Part shown: piece by piece, positions 5,984-9,581 of the stretch
How positions within the stretch are numbered: position 1 is the stretch's first letter
How the letters are laid out: each line of letters begins with the position of its first letter
NCBI GenBank assembly: GCA_003242505.1
Contig: QGUP01000050.1
Location: 1 to 9,581 of the forward strand
DNA from: Bacillota bacterium
Lineage (GTDB): Bacteria > Bacillota > Sulfobacillia > Symbiobacteriales > ZC4RG38
Length of the DNA stretch: 9,581 bases
Direction of reading: 5' to 3'
Notes under the pieces: generated by a model
Databases searched by the model: none
What the model saw: the letters and a program-made list of their open reading frames with translations, nothing else
What the model was told of the DNA's origin: nothing
Translations under genes and position numbers: made by a program

Positions 5984-6191
5984 GCCGGGGCGGCCGGGTC
6001 CGCCCGAGGATCTCGGTCAGAACCTCGTAGGCATCCCGGGCCTCTGCCCGGGGAACCAGGATCTCCACCGGTCCCGAACCTTCGGTCCCCCCCACAGGTC
6101 GCAGGCGCACCAGAAGTCCCTCCCGGGCGAGGGCGTCCCGGAGCCGGGCGGCCACCTCCTGACTCGATGCGACGTAGATGACCTTCCACAT
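5979..6191 (-). CDS. Small DUF2007-like protein
   Basis: A 70-residue soluble protein with no membrane segment or Cys. It begins MWKVIYVASS, continues with an amphipathic helix (EVAARLRDALAREGL, 12-26), a strand (LVRLRP), a Gly/Ser loop, then VEILVPRAEARDAYEVL (42-58). This alternation of an opening strand, a helix, a second strand and a final VEILVP-helix resembles the DUF2007 family, called putative signal-transducing proteins, whose function is not established. ATG 6191 is chosen over the in-frame GTG at 6200 because GAGGTG lies 6 nt upstream. A candidate promoter is at 6305-6310. It lies 182 nt upstream of pfkA, which has its own promoter, so any link to glycolysis is by position only. 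The gene call is firm; the family name is tentative. Confidence 0.7.
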   Translation of the reverse strand: MWKVIYVASSQEVAARLRDALAREGLLVRLRPVGGTEGSGPVEILVPRAEARDAYEVLTEILGRTRPPRL

Positions 6192-6304
6192 GCCCCTCAC
6201 CTCTTCCCGGAGACCTCCGGGCGCAGGCGGCCCGGTCCGCCGGGGGAACCTGCCGCGACAGGTCGCCCGGGCAGCCTGCCACGAAATGGAATCGGCCGTC
6301 TACC

Positions 6305-6310
6305 ATTATG
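6305..6310 (-). promoter_or_regulatory. Candidate -10 element for the DUF2007-like gene
   Basis: On the minus strand TGC-CATAAT is an extended -10 with 5 of 6 matches in a locally AT-rich stretch. The -35 region is poor (TTTCCT, 3 of 6, at 17 nt). The start point would be near 6298, giving a leader of about 107 nt. Confidence 0.35.
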
Positions 6311-6396
6311 GCACGGGCCGACCCCAGAGGAAAAGGGGGATGGCTGGCACTTTCCCGGCAGGAAACCTCCAGGGCCCGGAGTTAGGATGTCCCGGG

Positions 6397-6455
6397 GCCG
6401 GGAGCCTGCCGGCAAGGCCGGGAGCCTGCCACAAGGGCAGGAGCCCGCCGGGGAG
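6397..6455. repeat. Tandem repeat of about 20 bp, three copies
   Basis: Units 6397-6416 and 6417-6436 (20 bp each) and 6437-6455 (19 bp) share a GCCGGGAGCCTGCC core; GGAGCCTGCC lies at 6401 and 6421, and GGAGCCCGCC at 6440. The third copy is also the left arm of the hairpin at 6438-6467. Confidence 0.7.
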
Positions 6456-6467
6456 GGCGGGCTCCTG
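6438..6467 (-). terminator. Strong hairpin downstream of sat, possible terminator
   Basis: CAGGAGCCCGCC (6438-6449) pairs perfectly over 12 bp with 6456-6467 around a 6-nt loop. It lies about 90 nt past the sat stop. On the minus strand it is followed by GCCCTTGTGG, not a T run, so it would be an atypical terminator or an mRNA 3'-end stabiliser. Confidence 0.45.
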
Positions 6468-6500
6468 TTCCAGGGGGGCCTTTCGGTCATCCATCGGACA

Positions 6501-6536
6501 GGGCCTTGTGCTGAGGGCCTTGTGCTGAGGGCCTTG
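6501..6536. repeat. 14-bp tandem repeat just after sat
   Basis: GGGCCTTGTGCTGA occurs perfectly at 6501-6514 and 6515-6528, with a partial third copy from 6529. In addition TCGGACAGGGCC at 6494-6505 is repeated at 6584-6595 within the end of sat, suggesting a small duplication around the gene's 3' end. Confidence 0.75.
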
Positions 6537-6558
6537 CCAGGTGACGCCTATCCGCGGC

Positions 6559-7833
6559 CTATCCATCTCCGGCCAGCGCCCCTTCGGACAGGGCCGCGGC
6601 CAGGGTCCGGGCCACCTCCGGCCGGGTCAGTTCCGCCGGCAGGGGGCGGCCGGCCTGGAGCCACTCCCGAACCCGGGTGCCGGAGAGGGAGAGCCGGTCC
6701 GCCTCCCCGTGGGGGCAGGTCTTCTCCGACGCCATGGCGCCGCAGGCCCGGCACCAGAAGGTGCGGCTGAACCGGAGGGGCACCACGCCGAGGAGGGCCG
6801 GGTCGAACCGGTCAAAGATGCGCTGGGCCTCCTCCGGATCGTAGAAGCGCCCCACCCCCGCATGGTCCCGGCCCACGATGAAGTGGCTGCAGCCGTAGTT
6901 CTTCCGGACCAGGGCGTGGAAGACCGCCTCCCGGGGGCCGGCGTACCGCATCGCCGCGGGGAAGGCGGCCAGGAGCACCCGGTCCCGGGGGAAATAGCGG
7001 TCCACCACCTCCCGGTAGGCCCGGACCCGGACCGGCGCCGGCAGGTCGTCCGCCTTGGTCTCCCCGAGGAGGGGGTGGATCAGGAGCCCGTCCACCACCT
7101 CGAGGGCCACCTTCTGGATGTACTCGTGGGCCCGGTGGATGGGGTTGCGGGTCTGAAAGCCCACCACCTGCCGCCAGCCCCGCCCGGCAAAGATCCGCCG
7201 GGTCTCGGCGGGGTCCAGGGCCAGGTCCGGGAAGGGGGCCGGCCGGCGCCGGAGGAGCCAGACCGGTCCGGCCAGGTAGACAGCTTCCCCCTGCTCCGCC
7301 AGCCGCCGGACCCCCGGGTGGGCCGGGTCCAGGGTGCCGTAGACCCGCCGGGCCTCCTCCTCCCGGTCCGGCCGGTAGACCTCCCGGACCTCCAGGAGGC
7401 CGAGGGGCTCCCCGTCGCCCGCCGCCAGGCAGACCTCCTCCCCCTCCCGGAGCCCCGCCGCCGCCTCCGGGGGCGCCGGCAGGGTGATGGGCAGGGTCCA
7501 GGGCAGGCCGCCGGGGAGGTGCATCTCCGCCAGCACCGACCGGTACCCGGCCCGGTCGAGAAACCCCTCCAGGGGGCTGTAGGCTCCGGTGGCGATGAGT
7601 TCCAGGTCCGCCGCGACGGCTTCGGAGATGGGCAGGAGCCGGAGGGCCGGCAGCCGCTCCCGGGCCGCGGCCAGCCGGTCGCCGGTCAGGACCCGGTCCA
7701 CCAGCCGTCCGCCGTGGGGAGGCACCAGCCGATCCGCGGCCGGCGCGCCGTTGCCCGGGGCGCTGTTTCCCGCCGCTGCGCTGTTCGCGGCCGCCGCGGT
7801 GTTCCCCGCCGCCGGGCTGTTCATCGTGTCCAT
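6559..7833 (-). CDS. sat: ATP sulfurylase (sulfate adenylyltransferase)
   Basis: Makes adenylyl sulfate (APS) and pyrophosphate from ATP and sulfate, the entry step of sulfate activation; soluble. The protein has 424 residues. Signatures: QTRNPIHRAHE (227-237), MRYAGPREA (295-303), GRDHAGVG (321-328) and LSGTRVREWL (383-392). Cys361, Cys364, Cys373 and the nearby His375 form the zinc-binding cluster found in bacterial single-chain enzymes. The conserved enzyme begins near Leu36. The first 34 residues are an Ala/Asn/Ser/Gly hexapeptide repeat encoded by 18-bp repeats, which is not part of the family fold. ATG 7833 has GAGGGGGTG upstream, overlapping the cysH stop; ATG 7824 is an alternative that would still include most of the repeat. 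It is 13 nt downstream of cysH, so the pair is an operon. No APS kinase domain is fused. Confidence 0.96.
   Translation of the reverse strand: MDTMNSPAAGNTAAAANSAAAGNSAPGNGAPAADRLVPPHGGRLVDRVLTGDRLAAARERLPALRLLPISEAVAADLELIATGAYSPLEGFLDRAGYRSVLAEMHLPGGLPWTLPITLPAPPEAAAGLREGEEVCLAAGDGEPLGLLEVREVYRPDREEEARRVYGTLDPAHPGVRRLAEQGEAVYLAGPVWLLRRRPAPFPDLALDPAETRRIFAGRGWRQVVGFQTRNPIHRAHEYIQKVALEVVDGLLIHPLLGETKADDLPAPVRVRAYREVVDRYFPRDRVLLAAFPAAMRYAGPREAVFHALVRKNYGCSHFIVGRDHAGVGRFYDPEEAQRIFDRFDPALLGVVPLRFSRTFWCRACGAMASEKTCPHGEADRLSLSGTRVREWLQAGRPLPAELTRPEVARTLAAALSEGALAGDG
7743..7822 (-). repeat. 18-bp coding repeat at the 5' end of sat
   Basis: Units 7761-7778, 7779-7796 and 7797-7814, with partial copies on both sides, step by 18 bp. 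They encode NSPAAG, NTAAAA, NSAAAG, NSAPGN and GAPAAD in succession (Sat residues 5-34). The period keeps the frame, so changes in copy number would lengthen or shorten the protein by six residues. Confidence 0.75.
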
Positions 7834-7846
7834 GGCCCGCACCCCC

Positions 7847-8551
7847 TCAGCGGTGCAGACCGCACTCGGTCTTGGCAAAGCCCGGCCAGCGCCCGGCCCG
7901 GAGGTCCTCCCCGGGAGCGACCGGCCGGGTACAGGGCTGGCAGCCGATGCTCGGATAGCCCTGGTCGTGGAGAGGGTTGTAGGGCACAGCGTGTTCCCGG
8001 ATGTACGCCCAGACCTGGTCCCAGGTCCAGGCCGCCAGGGGGTTCACCTTGACCAGCCCGTGCCGGTGGTCCCACTCCACCACCTGCGCGCCGGCCCGGG
8101 TGGGGGCCTGCTCCCGGCGGATGCCGGTCACCCAGCCCCGAAGGCCCCGGAGGGCCCGGGCAAGGGGCTCGACCTTCCGCAGGGCGCAGCACCGGTCGGG
8201 GTCCCGGCACCAGAGTTCCTCCCCGTACGCCTCCGCCTGCTCCTCGAGGGTAATGAGGGGGGCGTACCGGGTGACGGTGACCGGATACCGGGCCAGGAGC
8301 CGGTCCCGGGTCTCGTAGGTCTCCGGAAAGAGCAGCCCGGTGTCCAGGTAGAAGACCTTCCCCCCCGGGTTCACCCGGCTCCAGAGGTCCACCAGCACCA
8401 TGTCCTCGGCGCCGAAACTGCAGGCCACCGCCACCCGGTCCGGCCCCAGGGTCTCCGCCGCCCAGCGCAGGGTCGACTCCGGCCCCGCGGCCTCCAGCCG
8501 CCGGGCCACCGCCGTCAAGTCTTCCGGCGGATATGGCTCTTCCGCCGCCAT
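7847..8551 (-). CDS. cysH: Assimilatory adenylyl-sulfate (APS) reductase, CysH type
   Basis: Reduces APS to sulfite and AMP using thioredoxin or a similar donor. The protein has 234 residues, normal for bacterial forms. Seen: the nucleotide-binding segment SFGAED (45-50), FYLDTGLLFPETYE (67-80), GIRREQAPTR (143-152), and the C-terminal ECGLH whose Cys230 is the catalytic cysteine. Cys121-Cys122 and the CxxC at 204/207 are the ligands of the [4Fe-4S] cluster that separates APS reductases from PAPS reductases, so APS is the expected substrate. This agrees with sat next to it and no APS kinase in view. ATG 8551 is chosen: GGGGAGTGA lies just upstream, and residues before it in the open frame are low-complexity. 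The leader carries a 14-bp GC hairpin (8579-8628). It is divergent from the threonine synthase-like gene. Confidence 0.95.
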   Translation of the reverse strand: MAAEEPYPPEDLTAVARRLEAAGPESTLRWAAETLGPDRVAVACSFGAEDMVLVDLWSRVNPGGKVFYLDTGLLFPETYETRDRLLARYPVTVTRYAPLITLEEQAEAYGEELWCRDPDRCCALRKVEPLARALRGLRGWVTGIRREQAPTRAGAQVVEWDHRHGLVKVNPLAAWTWDQVWAYIREHAVPYNPLHDQGYPSIGCQPCTRPVAPGEDLRAGRWPGFAKTECGLHR

Positions 8552-8578
8552 GGCGCTCACTCCCCTTTCGGCCCCGGC

Positions 8579-8628
8579 TGCCGCCGGGGGCCCCTCTCCT
8601 CCCTCCAGGGTATCGGCCCCCGGCGGCA
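8579..8628 (-). promoter_or_regulatory. Strong leader hairpin upstream of cysH
   Basis: A perfect 14-bp inverted repeat: TGCCGCCGGGGGCC (8579-8592) and its complement at 8615-8628, with a 22-nt loop whose minus-strand form is purine-rich and contains GGAGGGAGGAG. It ends 27 nt before the cysH start. No T run follows, so control would be at translation or mRNA stability rather than termination. The loop resembles ribosome-binding sequence. Confidence 0.6.
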
Positions 8629-8688
8629 ATGGTGCGGCAAAGAAGGGGCCGGAGGCTGGCAGGGGATGGGCGGACAGCGGAGAATCTT

Positions 8689-8706
8689 CATGGAAGCATC
8701 TCCATG
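8689..8706. promoter_or_regulatory. Inverted repeat in the cysH/threonine synthase divergent region
   Basis: CATGGA-N6-TCCATG is a perfect 6-bp inverted repeat touching the -35 box of the plus-strand promoter and the predicted start point of the minus-strand promoter. That is a suitable position for one regulator acting on both genes. Confidence 0.35.
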
Positions 8707-8733
8707 GACGAACATTCTACCCGATGGGATATT
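8705..8733 (+). promoter_or_regulatory. Candidate promoter of the threonine synthase-like gene
   Basis: TGGACG (8705-8710, 4 of 6) and GATATT (8728-8733, 4 of 6, preceded by TGG as an extended -10) are 17 nt apart in the only AT-rich patch of this spacer. The start point would be near 8740, leaving a very short leader. Confidence 0.4.
8714..8719 (-). promoter_or_regulatory. Candidate -10 of cysH-sat
   Basis: On the minus strand the sequence reads TAGAAT, a 5 of 6 match, inside the spacer of the plus-strand promoter. The -35 is weak (TACACA at only 15 nt). A start point near 8707 would give a leader of about 155 nt that includes the 8579-8628 hairpin. Confidence 0.35.
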
Positions 8734-8756
8734 TTGTGTACGGAGGGTGGCCGGCC

Positions 8757-9581
8757 GTGAGCTACCTCACCCACCTGGAGTGCCCCCGGTGCGGCAGCCG
8801 GCAGGACCCGGACCGGCTCCAGAACCTCTGCCCCTGCGGCAGCCCCCTGCTGGCCCGGTACGACCTGGACCGGGCCAGAAGGGAAGTGGACCGGGACCGG
8901 CTCCGGGAGCGGCCCCCCACCCTCTGGCGGTACCGGGAGCTGCTGCCGGTCCGGGACCCGGCCCAGGTGGTCAGTCTTGGGGAGGGGATGACCCCTCTCT
9001 ACCCCGTGCCCCGGCTGGGCGAGGCCCTGGGCCTCCCGGACCTCTGGCTGAAGGACGAGGGGGTGAACCCCGGGGGCACTTTCAAGTCCCGGGGCGCGGC
9101 GGTGGGGGTCAGCCGGGCCCGGGAACTGGGGGCCCGGGTTCTGGCCCTGCCCACCGCGGGCAACGCCGGGGCGGCCTGGGCCCTCTACGCCGCCCGGGCG
9201 GGCCTGGGGTGCGTGGTGGTGATGCCCCAGGACGCCGAGGCCCTGCCGATGCGGGAGTGCGCCCTGGCCGGAGCCCGGACCTTCCTGATCCGGGGGCTCA
9301 TCTCCGACGCCGGGGCCGTCGTCGCCCGGGCGGCCCGGCGGTACGGCTGGTTCGAGGCCGCCACCCTCAAGGAGCCCTACCGGGTCGAGGGCAAGAAGAC
9401 CATGGGCTATGAGATCGCCGAACAGATGGGCTGGCGGCTCCCCGACGCCATCCTCTACCCCACCGGCGGCGGGGTGGGGATCATTGGCATCTACAAGGCC
9501 CTCCTGGAGATGGAGGCCCTGGGCTGGATCCGCCGCCCCTTCCCCCGGCTGGTCGCGGTCCAGGCCGCCGGCTGCGCCCCC
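8757..9581 (+). CDS. Threonine synthase-like PLP enzyme, 3' end outside the window
   Basis: A fold-type II PLP enzyme of the threonine synthase group, which in classical members converts O-phosphohomoserine to threonine. The 275 visible residues lack the C-terminus. Seen: an N-terminal zinc ribbon CPRC...CPCG (Cys9, 12, 25, 27), GEGMTPL (75-81), PLP lysine Lys110 in GGTFKSRGA, PTAGNAGAAWALYAARAG (132-149), KEPYRVEGKKTMGYEIA (205-221) and the phosphate loop TGGGVG (236-241). Classical threonine synthases have SFKDRG; here Asp is Ser, a variant branch whose substrate I cannot be sure of. GTG 8757 has GGAGGGTG (8742-8749) 7 nt upstream. It is divergent from cysH and shares a 205-bp control region with it. 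A related activity on a sulfur-containing or phosphorylated amino acid is possible. Confidence 0.88.
   Translation, partial: MSYLTHLECPRCGSRQDPDRLQNLCPCGSPLLARYDLDRARREVDRDRLRERPPTLWRYRELLPVRDPAQVVSLGEGMTPLYPVPRLGEALGLPDLWLKDEGVNPGGTFKSRGAAVGVSRARELGARVLALPTAGNAGAAWALYAARAGLGCVVVMPQDAEALPMRECALAGARTFLIRGLISDAGAVVARAARRYGWFEAATLKEPYRVEGKKTMGYEIAEQMGWRLPDAILYPTGGGVGIIGIYKALLEMEALGWIRRPFPRLVAVQAAGCAP

Larger units (their letters stand above)
6192..6558. other. Intergenic region of 367 bp between sat and the DUF2007-like gene
   Basis: It holds two different repeat sets (14 bp near the sat stop and 20 bp further on), a strong hairpin at 6438-6467, the candidate promoter at 6305-6310 and the DUF2007 ribosome binding site. 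No credible gene was found on either strand. Confidence 0.7.

Noticed and set aside
5905..6306. Minus-strand frame overlapping the DUF2007-like gene
   Set aside because: It is a shadow in another frame, with Gly/Arg/Pro low-complexity and no ribosome site; the 5979-6191 frame has a clear start and a folded-protein composition.
8834..8900. T-box or Thr/Ile attenuator for the threonine synthase-like gene
   Set aside because: There is no room for one between the promoter and GTG start, and no Thr/Ile codon run or terminator/antiterminator pair lies upstream.
7589..9412. Plus-strand frame of about 607 codons across sat, cysH and the start of the threonine synthase-like gene
   Set aside because: The opposite strand and another frame encode clear conserved enzymes; this translation is low-complexity Pro/Gly/Arg.

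Overview
The window reads as chromosome from a high-GC Gram-positive bacterium of the Bacillota, probably a thermophile of the Thermaerobacter/Symbiobacterium kind. The lineage is inferred from very strong GC bias in third codon positions, AGGAGG-type ribosome binding sites, a Bacillus-type pyruvate kinase with the extra C-terminal domain, and a secreted protein with a copper-amine-oxidase N-terminal-like domain, a type common in Gram-positives. No search was possible. GC content looks lower at the left end (about 1-1000) and extreme from about 6560 onward. No rRNA, tRNA, CRISPR array, transposase or integrase was seen.

Layout, left to right. A large imperfect inverted repeat lies at 8-72. 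A secreted CuAO-domain protein (104-868, minus) has a good sigma-A-type promoter at 1015-1043 and a leader of about 140 nt. An Mrp/ApbC iron-sulfur carrier ATPase (1393-2511, minus) ends in a rho-independent terminator at 1196-1230, with a 17-bp tandem array in its 3' UTR. Its upstream spacer has two promoter candidates, a CRP-like palindrome and a 27/21-bp repeat block. Next comes a glycolytic pair, pfkA (4838-5797) and pyk (3014-4771), both minus and 66 nt apart. A palindrome spans the pfkA promoter. A 70-residue DUF2007-like gene (5979-6191, minus) lies upstream. Then a sulfate-assimilation pair, cysH (7847-8551) and sat (6559-7833), both minus and 13 nt apart. A threonine synthase-like PLP enzyme (8757 onward, plus) is divergent from cysH and runs off the window.

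How the genes work together. PfkA and Pyk are the two classical irreversible control steps of glycolysis and appear to be co-transcribed. Sat makes adenylyl sulfate (APS) from sulfate and ATP. CysH carries the double-Cys/CxxC iron-sulfur signature of APS reductases and would reduce APS directly to sulfite; no APS kinase is present, which fits that route. The divergent PLP enzyme has a Ser where classical threonine synthases have Asp next to the catalytic Lys, and shares a short regulatory region with cysH, so a sulfur-linked role is possible but unproven.

The most unusual general feature is that several intergenic spacers carry their own unrelated set of short degenerate tandem repeats (17, 27/21, 22-27, 20 and 14 bp). 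An 18-bp set has been captured inside the sat reading frame as a hexapeptide repeat. I found no clearly new multi-gene system. The best leads are these spacer repeats, the leader hairpin and shared control region of cysH, the pfkA promoter palindrome, the CRP-like site before mrp, and the divergent threonine synthase.
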